From positions 1-20,170 of the IMG/VR virus record IMGVR_UViG_3300021197_000903: a DNA stretch of 20,170 bases; one strand, given 5' to 3'. Each line of letters begins with the position of its first letter. Position 1 is the stretch's first letter. The position numbers and the translations under genes were made by a program. The stretch is from a virus. The notes below the pieces were generated by a model. The model was given only the letters and a program-made list of their open reading frames with translations. It made no database searches and was not told the DNA's origin. This document shows, in pieces, positions 1 to 7,567 of this stretch.

Positions 1-131
1 TGGTAGGAGTATTAACCCCTAAACATTTACATTTCGGAAAGTGGGCGTTGGCTGACAATGACGGAAATATTGTCGATCACGGCCCTTACTCAAAAGAAGC
101 GGCAAAAGCGGCGGCTCAGTTAGTAGGTTAA
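1..131 (+). CDS. C-terminal end of a small phage protein of unknown function (5' end outside window)
   Basis: An open frame enters from the left edge (codons from base 3) and ends at TAA 129-131, leaving 42 residues. It reads KWALADNDGNIVDHGPYSKE followed by an Ala/Lys-rich end (KAAAQLVG). The frame has no stop in the visible part, and the portal ATG follows directly after its stop, as expected for the gene upstream of portal in a phage packaging block. In such blocks the upstream genes are usually the terminase subunits with small proteins between them, but this fragment has no terminase motif. Function is unknown. That it is a real gene is inferred from the open frame and the abutting junction. 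Confidence 0.6.
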   Translation, partial: VGVLTPKHLHFGKWALADNDGNIVDHGPYSKEAAKAAAQLVG

Positions 132-2303
132 ATGGCTAAACGTAAAAAGGTTACCAAAGAAACACTGAAGTCACTGATTGCCGAGGGTATTCGCACAAGT
201 GCTGGGTATCACGGTGGTGAGTTACAGCGTCGACGTGAAAAGGCTCTGGAATATTATTTGTCGTATCCAATGGGTAATGAAGTTGAGGGAAGGTCGGCTG
301 TAATATCGTCTGATGTTATGGATACGGTTGAATCAATGCTTCCAAGTTTGTTAAAACCCTTCACGGGTTCCGGCGAAGTTGTAAAGTTTGCGCCTGTCGG
401 CCCTGAAGACGAGGCAAGTGCCGAGCAAGCAACCAAATATGTAAATCATATATTTTTAAAAGATAACCCTGGAGTGCAATTACTGCACGAAGGTTTTAAA
501 GATGCTTTGCTATCAGGCATTGGCATTTTTAAAACTTATTACGAAAATAAAAAAGACGTCACGACTGAGACGTATGAAAATTTGAGCATGGAAGAAGTAA
601 CACTTCTTTTAGCTGATCCAGAGGTTGAGGCGGTTGAGCATTCCTATGAGGAGCAAATGTCCGCCGAACTGGGGTTATTCGACGGCGATGTGGCTCCCGC
701 TTCAACACCTTCTTTTTCGAGTGGACACTCAGTAAAAATTCGTCGTACAAAAACAAAAGGACGTTGCGTCGTCGAGACAGTTGCACCGGAAGATTTTTAC
801 ATAGAGCGGAAAGCGCGCACTCTCGATGAAGCTAATTTTGTCGCCAGTCGAACTCGTTACACCGCCTCAGATTTAATTGCCCTCGGATATAAGCAAAGTT
901 TAGTCGATCAAATACCGACACTCGATGAAGAAGATTTTACAACTGAAAAATTATTGCGAGAGCAAATCGACGACGCTGATTTTGGTGGCAGTCATACAGG
1001 CGAAGATTCGTATGACCCAACACGTCGTGAGATTTGGCTTTACGATTGTTATTTAAAAGCTGACCGCAACGGCGACGGCATCGCGGAGTGGATACGCGTC
1101 TTAGCTGGTGGTTCCGGCAGTTATCTAATCTTAGATGAAGAAGAAGTTGAAGAGCCGCCATTTTCAACAATTGTTCCCATACCAATGCCACACCGATTTT
1201 TTGGTATGTCGATAGCAGATCAAACTTTTATGATCCAAGATGTAAAAACAAGTTTACTACGTAATTTACTCGACAACATATACTTACAGAATAACCACCG
1301 GACTGAAGTGGTGGAAGGTATGTGTAATATGGACGACTTATTGAATAGTCGCCCTGGAGGAATTGTACGCGTCAAACAGCCAGGCATGGTTAGAGAAATG
1401 ACAGCCGCTCCGGTAGGCGGAGATGTATTATCGGCGTTAGAATATGCAGATCAAATAAAAGAAGTTCGCACTGGCGTTACAAAACATTCTCAGGGACTTG
1501 ATCAGGATTCTTTAAATCCAAACCAAACTGCGACGGGCGTAAAATTAATGCTCAATATGTCGCAACAGCGTATCGAAATGATTGGGCGGTTATTTGCTGA
1601 TGGTGGCGTAAAAGATTTATTTAAAAAGATATTGAAATGCGTTTCAATGCATCAAAACCAAGAGCGCGTAATCCGATTGAATAATCAATGGGTGCCAATG
1701 GATCCACGGAATTGGAATACGGAATACGACGTCACGGTTATGGTTGGTCTTGGTCATGGCAACGACGAAATGCGCGTGTCGGCTTTAACAAATGTCCTCA
1801 ATGCCCAGAAGGAACTTGCGGCAAATATGGGTTTTGACAGTGGGTCAATTGTATCGCGTCAAAATGTTTATTCTGCACTCGTTGACTTAGTTAAAGAAGG
1901 CGGGGTTGAAGCAGAGAAATATTTTACACAACCAGCCCCAGACGGGTCTGACATACCGCCACCAAAACCAGACGCAAACGAAATGTTTATGCAGTCGCAG
2001 ATGAAAATCGAAAACGATAAGCTAATTATAAAACGCGAAGAGATGCAGATCGACCATAGTGAAAAGATGCAAGAGTTACAGGCTGAGATGGAAATTAAAC
2101 AGCAAGAAATGCAATTGAAAGTTATGGAACTGGAGCAAAAACTTGCGATTGAAAGAGAGAAGATTTCTGCGGATATGGAACAAACAGCCGCACAAATCGC
2201 CGCTGATGCTGAAAGCGGTAGTGCAAAACTTGAAGTTGAAGCGAGCTTGGCGAGAGAGAGACTGGAACATCAATCAATTGAAAATGATAAGAGGGTAGAG
2301 TAA
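132..2303 (+). CDS. Portal protein, P22-like family
   Basis: This 723-residue protein should form the dodecameric portal ring at one capsid vertex, through which DNA is packaged and ejected and to which the adaptor binds. Its length is close to that of P22 gp1 (725 aa). Family-typical segments are visible: ETVAPEDFYIERKARTLDEA at about 214-235, the acidic turn DRNGDGIAEW near 310-320, a PHRFFGMSIAD...QDVKTSLLRNLLDN block at about 352-385, and a long helical stretch from about 458 to 500 (LNPNQTATG...). After a Pro-rich hinge near 603-614, residues 615-723 form a Glu/Lys/Gln/Met-rich coiled coil, matching the C-terminal helical barrel or tail of P22-type portals. The ATG directly follows the upstream stop, and the stop overlaps the next start (TAATG). 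An acidic, variable insert lies near 150-200. Identity as portal is firm. Subfamily is inferred from length and order. Confidence 0.93.
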   Translation: MAKRKKVTKETLKSLIAEGIRTSAGYHGGELQRRREKALEYYLSYPMGNEVEGRSAVISSDVMDTVESMLPSLLKPFTGSGEVVKFAPVGPEDEASAEQATKYVNHIFLKDNPGVQLLHEGFKDALLSGIGIFKTYYENKKDVTTETYENLSMEEVTLLLADPEVEAVEHSYEEQMSAELGLFDGDVAPASTPSFSSGHSVKIRRTKTKGRCVVETVAPEDFYIERKARTLDEANFVASRTRYTASDLIALGYKQSLVDQIPTLDEEDFTTEKLLREQIDDADFGGSHTGEDSYDPTRREIWLYDCYLKADRNGDGIAEWIRVLAGGSGSYLILDEEEVEEPPFSTIVPIPMPHRFFGMSIADQTFMIQDVKTSLLRNLLDNIYLQNNHRTEVVEGMCNMDDLLNSRPGGIVRVKQPGMVREMTAAPVGGDVLSALEYADQIKEVRTGVTKHSQGLDQDSLNPNQTATGVKLMLNMSQQRIEMIGRLFADGGVKDLFKKILKCVSMHQNQERVIRLNNQWVPMDPRNWNTEYDVTVMVGLGHGNDEMRVSALTNVLNAQKELAANMGFDSGSIVSRQNVYSALVDLVKEGGVEAEKYFTQPAPDGSDIPPPKPDANEMFMQSQMKIENDKLIIKREEMQIDHSEKMQELQAEMEIKQQEMQLKVMELEQKLAIEREKISADMEQTAAQIAADAESGSAKLEVEASLARERLEHQSIENDKRVE

Positions 2304-3631
2304 TGGGATTGCTAGACGCGTGGAGAACAACACGTCAAAATATTATTGATTCTAAGCCTACCTACAGCCGCATTTTTCCTGCTCAAGATTACTCGGACGG
2401 CGTTTATCGCGGCAATACAAATAATCCAGTTGTCGCGTCAGCTTCTACTGGTGGCATTGTTGGGCAACCCGCTCCTTTTACAAAAAGAAGAATAGACAAC
2501 GGCGGTGGTGGTGGAGATTTTGACGACAACAATACAAGTTTTGTTGATAACGATGTATTCCAAGCTCTAGCCCAAACTGGCGCAGGGGTGCGCGGTGAAG
2601 ATTATGATCGTCCAAATAGTTTTTTTGAATCTTCAAATGCAAATGAAGCTCAACCTAATGTAATCAGTGCTGACCTTAACCAAGATTTAAATGTCCTGAC
2701 TGGCAGAGAAATGTCAGACGCAACACAAAATCCAGATAATAATAGTTTCTCATTAGGTAAAGCTGGAGATTTGGCAACTAATGTCGGTGACTTTGCATTG
2801 AATGCAATAAAAGGTGGGCCAATGGGTACAGCGTATACTATGGCGACAAATGACGCGTTTCCAAGGGAAGCATTGCCAGCGGCGGCGGCTTTAGCAATGG
2901 CTCCGATGGTTATTCCAGGCATGGGTATTTTAGGTACAATTGGCGGTGCTTTAAATAACGCGGGAGCCTACCACGATTTCGGCAATGATCCTGATATTAA
3001 TAGTGCTGGTGGAGAAATTAGTTATCAAAATGGACTAATGTCTGCCCCAACAAATGCACCTGGCGGCTACGTTTATCAAGATGGCGAAAAAAGTAATATA
3101 AATAGCCTTGCCGCAATGGATCCAAATACACCGATAAATGTCGGTGGTGGTGAATATTCTAGCGCGGGTGATTTGTATCAAGGTCTTTCGCAGACTGGTG
3201 CAGGGGTAGAAGGCGAGGATTATAACCGATCTGAATCTTTTGGTGATAGTGACGGTGGCGGTGATAGTGGCGGAACGGTAATTTGTACAGAGCTTCACCG
3301 ACAAAAATTGTTATTAGACAATGTATATGATGTTGATCGAGAAGTTGGATTGTATTTTGAAAAGAACGATCCACTAGTTGTAAAAGGTTATCATTTTTGG
3401 GCAGTGCCTCTTGCAAGGTTAATGTCAAAGTCAAAAATAGTAACTGCACTTGTAAAGCCAATTGCGTTGCCTTGGGCAAATCAAATGTATGCTCAAAAAC
3501 ATAATTTAAAAGCTAACCTGATCGGTAAATTAATGCTTCTAATCGGTGTACCGTTTTGCAGATTTCTCGGAAGTCTTTTAACAAAAATTGAAAAGGTTAC
3601 CTTAAATGACACTAGAACAAGATCGGCATAA
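2303..3631 (+). CDS. Phage protein with internal repeat and conserved C-terminal module, unknown function
   Basis: A 442-residue protein starting on the portal stop (TAATG, with GAGGG upstream at about 2291-2295). Residues 1-80 are polar with a Gly run (DNGGGGGDF). Residues about 172-220 are Ala/Gly/Met-rich and hydrophobic, which could contact membrane. Two copies of a repeat around QTGAGVxGEDYxR lie at 84-107 and 290-313. A Gly/Ser/Asp linker then leads to a distinct module at 327-442 that begins ICTELHRQKLLLDNVYDVDR and contains KGYHFWAVPLARLM and a hydrophobic stretch near 411-433. From memory, an ICTELHRQ-type module occurs at the C-terminus of other phage virion-associated proteins; I do not know its function. 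Lying between portal and scaffold, it is probably a virion or head-assembly protein. The last 26 nt overlap the next gene. Low-complexity linkers suggest a modular fusion. Confidence 0.75.
   Translation: MGLLDAWRTTRQNIIDSKPTYSRIFPAQDYSDGVYRGNTNNPVVASASTGGIVGQPAPFTKRRIDNGGGGGDFDDNNTSFVDNDVFQALAQTGAGVRGEDYDRPNSFFESSNANEAQPNVISADLNQDLNVLTGREMSDATQNPDNNSFSLGKAGDLATNVGDFALNAIKGGPMGTAYTMATNDAFPREALPAAAALAMAPMVIPGMGILGTIGGALNNAGAYHDFGNDPDINSAGGEISYQNGLMSAPTNAPGGYVYQDGEKSNINSLAAMDPNTPINVGGGEYSSAGDLYQGLSQTGAGVEGEDYNRSESFGDSDGGGDSGGTVICTELHRQKLLLDNVYDVDREVGLYFEKNDPLVVKGYHFWAVPLARLMSKSKIVTALVKPIALPWANQMYAQKHNLKANLIGKLMLLIGVPFCRFLGSLLTKIEKVTLNDTRTRSA
2552..2623 (+). repeat. Internal protein repeat, copy 1 (QTGAGVxGEDY)
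   Basis: Codes for residues 84-107 of the 442-aa protein (core QTGAGVRGEDYDR). It aligns without gaps to copy 2, with 16 of 24 residues identical by eye. Many synonymous sites differ at the DNA level, so the duplication is old or selected at the protein level. Confidence 0.7.
3170..3241 (+). repeat. Internal protein repeat, copy 2 (QTGAGVxGEDY)
   Basis: Codes for residues 290-313 of the same protein (core QTGAGVEGEDYNR), exactly 206 residues after copy 1. It lies just before a Gly/Asp-rich linker and the ICTELHRQ module, whereas copy 1 follows the N-terminal low-complexity region. Confidence 0.7.
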
Positions 3632-3869
3632 AGGAAGTTTAGCACGTCAAATTATTGATAATCAGGTTTTCCAAGACGCATTTAAAACAATGGAAAATAA
3701 TCTATTTGATGAGTGGAAAGTTTGCCAAGACCAAACTCAAAGAGAGGCAGTCTGGATCATGTTTCAGATGATGCCAAAGTTTCAATCGATATTAGAAGCG
3801 ACGATTGGTAACGGCGCAGTTGCGTCAAAACAATTAAATGATCTTAACCCCAAGCGAAAAAGGAAATAG
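3606..3869 (+). CDS. Small conserved phage head-region protein, unknown function
   Basis: An 87-residue, mostly helical, charged protein with a basic tail (NPKRKRK). The segment VFQDAFKTMENNLFDEWKVC followed by REAVWIMFQMM resembles small proteins of about 80-100 aa found between portal and capsid genes in many podoviruses and siphoviruses, where a short helical protein carries a terminal aromatic/Met block. No enzymatic motif is visible. It overlaps the upstream gene by 26 nt and ends just before the scaffold gene, so it is expressed with head assembly genes and may be an assembly accessory factor, which is inference from position. Start ATG 3606 has only a modest Shine-Dalgarno (AAGG near 3593), fitting translational coupling from the overlapping gene. 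Confidence 0.75.
   Translation: MTLEQDRHKGSLARQIIDNQVFQDAFKTMENNLFDEWKVCQDQTQREAVWIMFQMMPKFQSILEATIGNGAVASKQLNDLNPKRKRK
3861..3864 (+). promoter_or_regulatory. Ribosome binding site that sets the scaffold start
   Basis: AGGA lies 9 nt before ATG 3874. A longer in-frame start at 3838 exists, but it lies inside the upstream gene and has no comparable site, so 3874 is preferred. Confidence 0.6.
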
Positions 3870-3873
3870 AATT

Positions 3874-4929
3874 ATGGCCGAAGAGACAGTCACACCGGAA
3901 GCACCGGAAACTGTACAGGTAGCGGATGTCGCATCGGCATCCGACGCATTAGAAGGACTTCTAGATTTTGGTGATGAGCCAGAACAACCTGGATCAGATA
4001 GTGCGGATGATCAGCCCAACGAAGCTGTTACCCCAGAAATGGAAACAGAAAAAATTGCGGTTGAAGTTGCCAATGACGACGATGGTGACGAATTACAATC
4101 AGAAGAAGTGGCAGTAGCTCAAGACGACGAAGTTGAGACGCCTGACGCCGATGATCTCTACGAGGTAACTTTACCTGGTGGAGTTAAAGCACAGGTCACA
4201 CTCAACGAATTGTCTAGAGGTTATTCTCGCGAAGCTGATTACACGCGCAAAACGGAAAGTCTAGCGCAACAACGTCGGGAGTTGGCGGCTGAACGCGAAA
4301 GTGTTCAACAAGCCGTCGAAAATGAACGGGCGCAGTATGCTCAAAGTCTCAATCAAATGAGTGAGGCACTCGGCGCACAACTTTCACAAAATCAAAATAT
4401 CGATTGGGATACGTTAAAAGAAGAAGACCCAATTGAGTTTGCAACGCAATGGGCAGACCACCAAAGAAAAAGTGAGCAATTGCGAAACTCTCAGGCGCAG
4501 TTACAGCAAATGAGATATGAGCAGGAGCAACAAGCTAAAAATCAACACGCCGTTCTTTTACAAGAACAAGCGCGAGTTTTATCTGAAGCTATTCCTGAGT
4601 TTCGAGATGAAACAACGGCTGAAAAAATGCGTAACGATATGCGTACTTTTTTAAAGTCAAATTATGGTGGTTTTAACGATACAGAAATTAGCTCGGTAGC
4701 AGATGCGCGTCATGTGCAATTAATTGCTGATGCTATGAAGTGGAGAGGTCTTCAGTCATCTAAAGTAAAAGTTGAAAAGAAGGTTACGTCACTTCCAAAG
4801 GTTGTTAGAGGTTCAGCGCAAAAAACGAAAGTTGATGTCGATCAAGAGCAAGCTATGTCCAAAATGAAACGGGCAAAAGCAAGTGGTCACGTAAATGACG
4901 CGGCTATTGCAATTGCTGATTTAATCTAG
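3874..4929 (+). CDS. Scaffolding-like head assembly protein
   Basis: Using ATG 3874 the protein has 351 residues. Residues 1-92 are strongly acidic (Asp/Glu/Pro/Val-rich). Residues about 93-130 carry a motif familiar from scaffold proteins of marine podoviruses: YEVTLPGG, VTLNELSRGYSREADYTRKT. Residues about 127-240 are Gln/Glu/Arg-rich and predicted coiled coil (QQRRELAAERESVQQAVEN...). The C-terminal third is basic (KVKVEKKVTSLPKVVRG, KMKRAKASGH), a usual property of the capsid-binding end of scaffolds. It sits directly before the major capsid gene, whose ribosome binding site overlaps this stop, the canonical position. It would guide procapsid assembly and leave before or during DNA packaging. 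No protease domain is visible. Role is inferred from position, composition and the GYSREADYTRKT motif. Confidence 0.8.
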   Translation: MAEETVTPEAPETVQVADVASASDALEGLLDFGDEPEQPGSDSADDQPNEAVTPEMETEKIAVEVANDDDGDELQSEEVAVAQDDEVETPDADDLYEVTLPGGVKAQVTLNELSRGYSREADYTRKTESLAQQRRELAAERESVQQAVENERAQYAQSLNQMSEALGAQLSQNQNIDWDTLKEEDPIEFATQWADHQRKSEQLRNSQAQLQQMRYEQEQQAKNQHAVLLQEQARVLSEAIPEFRDETTAEKMRNDMRTFLKSNYGGFNDTEISSVADARHVQLIADAMKWRGLQSSKVKVEKKVTSLPKVVRGSAQKTKVDVDQEQAMSKMKRAKASGHVNDAAIAIADLI

Positions 4930-4939
4930 GAGATGCCAA

Positions 4940-5887
4940 ATGGCACAACCAAGTAACACCTTTGATACTTACGATTCAAAAGGAAACAGAGAGGCGTTGT
5001 CAGATATTATCTACTCGATCTCTCCGACTGAAACACCATTTATGAATATGGCGGCTCGTGGCAAAGCTACGGCGACGTATGAAGAATGGCAAACTGATGC
5101 GCTTGCAAGTGCATCGGCATCCAACGCCGTAATTGAGGGTGATGAAGCTACTCTTGATGCTAGCGTGGCAACTGTGAGAGTTGGAAATTATACACAAATT
5201 TCTGATAAGACTGCCGTAATTACTGGAACTCAAGAGTCCATAAACAAGGCTGGTCGTAAATCTGAAGTTGCTTACCAAGTAGCGAAAAAGGGTAAAGAGC
5301 TAAAACGTGATATGGAAGCGGCTCTTACTAGTAATACGGCACAGGTTGCGGGTAACGCGACGACTGCTCGAAAAGCGGGGTCGTTAGGTTCATGGATTGC
5401 GACAAATGATGTTCTCGGAACTGGGTCTGCCGCCTCACCGACGGGTGATGGCACTGACGCTCGAACCGATGGTACTCAACGTGCGCTGACCGAGAGCCTA
5501 CTAAAGACAGCTATCCAGTCTTGCTGGACTGAAGGTGGAAATCCAAGCTGTGTGATGGTCGGCCCACACAATAAAACTGTTATTTCTGGTTTTACCGGAA
5601 ATTCTACACGTTTTGATAAAGGCGAAGACAAAAAACTTGTTGCCTCTATCGACGTGTATGAATCAGATTTTGGAGCTATGGAAATAATTCCAAATAGGTT
5701 TTCTCGTGAGAGAGACGCCTGGGTTCTTGATAAGGAAATGTGGCAAGTAGCATATTTGCGTCCCTTTTCTCAGTTCGAGTTAAGCAAGACAGGTGACAGT
5801 GAAAAGCGTCAAATGCTTGTGGAGTATACTCTTATCTCACGACAAGAGAAGGCTTCCGGCATGGTAGCTGATTGTACTACTTCTTAA
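4940..5887 (+). CDS. Major capsid protein, SU10/DUF5309 type
   Basis: This 315-residue protein is the probable shell subunit. The N-terminus (NTFDTYDSKGNREALSDIIY, then SPTETPFMNM and ATYEEWQTDAL) matches the DUF5309 or SU10-type HK97-fold capsid family, in which an N-terminal segment of this kind precedes the core. Further family-like segments are IEGDEATLDASVATVRVGNY at about 65-84, a helical region SINKAGRKSEVAYQVAKKGKELKRDMEAAL, a Gly/Ser/Thr loop near 155-180, and the closing part with VYESDFGAMEIIPNRFSRER and YTLISRQEKASGM. AGGAG at 4928-4932 is 7 nt before the ATG and overlaps the scaffold stop. A strong terminator follows, so this gene ends a transcriptional unit. No delta-domain or prohead protease is seen. 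The assignment rests on recognised motifs plus position after the scaffold. Confidence 0.88.
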   Translation: MAQPSNTFDTYDSKGNREALSDIIYSISPTETPFMNMAARGKATATYEEWQTDALASASASNAVIEGDEATLDASVATVRVGNYTQISDKTAVITGTQESINKAGRKSEVAYQVAKKGKELKRDMEAALTSNTAQVAGNATTARKAGSLGSWIATNDVLGTGSAASPTGDGTDARTDGTQRALTESLLKTAIQSCWTEGGNPSCVMVGPHNKTVISGFTGNSTRFDKGEDKKLVASIDVYESDFGAMEIIPNRFSRERDAWVLDKEMWQVAYLRPFSQFELSKTGDSEKRQMLVEYTLISRQEKASGMVADCTTS

Positions 5888-5895
5888 TATTAAGC

Positions 5896-5922
5896 GGGGG
5901 GTCTTTTGGCCCCCCATTTTTT
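5896..5922 (+). terminator. Rho-independent terminator after the major capsid gene
   Basis: GGGGGGTC pairs with GGCCCCCC around a TTTT loop: eight pairs, one of them G-U, six of them G-C at the base. The stem is followed by A and six T. It lies 9 nt after the capsid stop, and only about 43 nt separate it from the next start. No equally clear hairpin with a U tract was seen elsewhere in the window. Confidence 0.9.
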
Positions 5923-5965
5923 AAGCACTCAGAACGCCCTCTAGTGGGGGTGAAGGGAAATTATT

Positions 5966-6313
5966 ATGCGAACACTAAATGATTATTTTATTCCATTTCA
6001 AATCAACGATGTTTCAACTGCGGGTCAGGTTTATATTCCTGTTCCTGATGGTGGCAAAATTATAAAAATCGCTACGATTTTAAATGGAGCCATTGGCACT
6101 GCGGATGCTGTCTTGACCGCTAAAATTAACAATGTTGCTGTGACTGGCGGCGTCGTAACAATCGCTACTGCATCAAGTGCGGCAGGTGATCTTGATAGTG
6201 CAGTTCCAACTGCGGCAAATGAAGTTCTTGAAGATGACAAGCTGGAAATTGAGACTAACGGCGCGTCGTCGAATGCTATTGTTGTAAATGGCATGATTAC
6301 AATTCGTCGATAG
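5966..6313 (+). CDS. Small beta-rich virion protein, possible capsid decoration protein
   Basis: A 115-residue protein of alternating beta-type sequence: STAGQVYIPVPDGGKIIKI, a middle Ala/Thr/Val stretch, and the closing NAIVVNGMITIRR. Similar proteins of about 110-120 aa beginning MRTLNDYF with STAG.VY...PD.GKI follow DUF5309-type capsid genes in other phages as far as I recall, often called decoration or hypothetical proteins. A head-decoration (cement) role is inferred from position and fold character; there is no direct proof. Its ribosome binding site is strong (GAAGGGA at 5952-5958, 7 nt before ATG). As the first gene after the terminator it needs read-through or an unseen promoter. Confidence 0.75.
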   Translation: MRTLNDYFIPFQINDVSTAGQVYIPVPDGGKIIKIATILNGAIGTADAVLTAKINNVAVTGGVVTIATASSAAGDLDSAVPTAANEVLEDDKLEIETNGASSNAIVVNGMITIRR

Positions 6314-6324
6314 GAGTTTTGCAA

Positions 6325-6624
6325 ATGCATCCATACCCAATTATTACCGTTGGAGCGGTTGCGAAAACGGTCACGTCTGGCGGAAGTTCCGCCGAGACAA
6401 CTATTCCAAACGACGCTTCCGGCGCAACTGCAAAAGTTGTACGGATTACAAGTAACGGAACGGCTCACGTCAAAGCTGTTCTCACCGGAACTGCGGCAAC
6501 GGCTAATGATATAATGGTTGGCCCAGGAGACGGTATCTTTCTCCACGTTCAAGGATTTACGCACATAGCATATATTCAACAAGCGTCGGGAAGTAAAATT
6601 AATATTGTACCAATTGAGGGATAA
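6325..6624 (+). CDS. Small beta-rich protein, possible head or fibre-associated component
   Basis: ATG 6325 is preferred to TTG 6319 because AGGAG at 6312-6316 is 8 nt from the ATG but only 2 nt from the TTG. The 99-residue product is rich in Thr, Ala, Gly and Val (VGAVAKTVTSGGSSAETTIP, VLTGTAATANDIMVGPGDGI, FLHVQGFTHIAYIQQASG) and looks like a single beta-sandwich domain. The pattern of a short strand-rich domain with TAATANDIMVGPGDGIF is similar to small phage head or tail surface proteins found just after capsid genes, where a pair of such proteins is common. Function is unknown. A structural, surface-exposed role is inferred from composition and position. The stop is followed by the next gene after 1 nt. 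Confidence 0.7.
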   Translation: MHPYPIITVGAVAKTVTSGGSSAETTIPNDASGATAKVVRITSNGTAHVKAVLTGTAATANDIMVGPGDGIFLHVQGFTHIAYIQQASGSKINIVPIEG

Positions 6625-6625
6625 T

Positions 6626-6946
6626 ATGAGCGAAGATTTTCTAAAGACAGAGTTCTTTCACGATGAATCTGATGGCAAGTATATCATAAAACGAGAGCAA
6701 GACATTGAGCCTATTTTGAATGCAAATAAAATAGCTCAAAACGATGGCTCAAATGGATATTCTAAAAGTCGGGATTTGAGGCGCGTTGCCTCAATCCCAC
6801 TCGTCGTTATTGAGCAGTGGATGAAAGAAGATGGCGTTAACATACTTGCGTTGACGGGAGACGAAAAACAAAAATATTTTCGTAGAAAATTAAACGACCC
6901 TGACAACAAATATTTCCGCACTGACGCTGGTGGACTTGTTTTATAA
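6626..6946 (+). CDS. Conserved small phage protein of unknown function
   Basis: ATG 6626 is chosen because GAGGG at 6616-6620 precedes it; an in-frame TTG at 6605 lies inside the upstream gene. The 106-residue product has a recognisable conserved core: KYIIKREQDIEPILNANK, then GYSKSRDLRRVASIPLVVIE with QWMKEDGVNI, and the ending RKLNDPDNKYFRTDAGGL. This pattern is widespread in phages, where the protein is small, acidic to neutral, and encoded in the head-tail connector region. Its biochemical role is not known to me; assembly factor or minor virion component are both possible. The Shine-Dalgarno of the next gene overlaps its stop codon, indicating tight coupling to the adaptor gene. Confidence 0.8.
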   Translation: MSEDFLKTEFFHDESDGKYIIKREQDIEPILNANKIAQNDGSNGYSKSRDLRRVASIPLVVIEQWMKEDGVNILALTGDEKQKYFRRKLNDPDNKYFRTDAGGLVL

Positions 6947-6957
6947 GGACAATATAA

Positions 6958-7566
6958 ATGGCACTTACGAACTTTACGACAATAAAAGCGGTCATTGCTG
7001 ATTATCTAGATCGTTCTGATTTAGCTGATCAAATAACTGACTTTATGTCTTTAGCAGAAAATCAAATTTATAGAGATTTGCGTGTAAGTGCGATGGAGAC
7101 AAGTTTGTCTGCAACTATTTCGTCGGGAACAATTTCGGTTCCCAGTGGTTATATTGAAATGAAGAATTTATTTCTCAATACGTCACCAGTAACTCCGTTA
7201 GTTAGAAAAGATTTAAACTTTATTTACACTAATCACCCGACCCGATCCGCTGATGCACGACCATCATTTTTTGCAAGAGAAGGTACTAATTTTATATTCG
7301 GCCCTTTCCCAGATAGCAATTATGCCGTTCTAGGTTTATTTTATAAAAGGCTCGATGCACTTACTGGGACAAACACAAATTTTATTACGACAGATATTCC
7401 AGAGGCATTAATATTTGGTGCTTGTTTGGAAGCGGAGCCATTTTTACAAAACGACGAGCGTATTGCAGTTTGGAAAACTAAGTACGACGAAGTTATTAAA
7501 GACTATCAGGCGAAGGATACGGCTGAAGCATTGTCGGGCTCACCTCTAACTGTAACGGCGGGTTAA
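6958..7566 (+). CDS. Head-tail adaptor protein
   Basis: A 202-residue protein that should form the ring below the portal connecting head to tail. Helices at the start (TTIKAVIADYLDRSDLADQI, then DFMSLAENQIYRDLRVSAME) are followed by a short beta region (TISSGTISVPSGYIEMKNLF), a loop, and a helical end with EAEPFLQNDERIAVWKTKYD. This helix-then-beta-then-helix order with an early LAE.QIYRDLR segment and the late block before the C-terminus is typical of podovirus adaptor (gp4 or tail tubular A-like) proteins of about 190-220 aa. The AAGGA at 6945-6949 serves it. The nozzle gene follows with one base between, the common order adaptor-nozzle. Family-level assignment is by pattern, since adaptor sequences diverge strongly. 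Confidence 0.72.
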   Translation: MALTNFTTIKAVIADYLDRSDLADQITDFMSLAENQIYRDLRVSAMETSLSATISSGTISVPSGYIEMKNLFLNTSPVTPLVRKDLNFIYTNHPTRSADARPSFFAREGTNFIFGPFPDSNYAVLGLFYKRLDALTGTNTNFITTDIPEALIFGACLEAEPFLQNDERIAVWKTKYDEVIKDYQAKDTAEALSGSPLTVTAG

Positions 7567-7567
7567 C

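Noticed and set aside
3931-5122. GCATCGGCATCC shared by scaffold (about 3931) and capsid (about 5112) genes
   Set aside because: Twelve identical bases coding for Ala/Ser-rich stretches in both genes. Too short and too easily coded by chance to be called a repeat or recombination site.
5923-5965. Possible promoter in the gap before the 115-aa gene
   Set aside because: The G/C-rich stretch here carries no recognisable -10/-35 pair or T7-like promoter; only the ribosome binding site is clear.
6031-6582. 183-codon open frame on the minus strand
   Set aside because: It lies across two well-supported + strand genes with their own ribosome binding sites. It has no family-like sequence, and its composition is what the antisense of beta-rich Ala/Thr genes gives.
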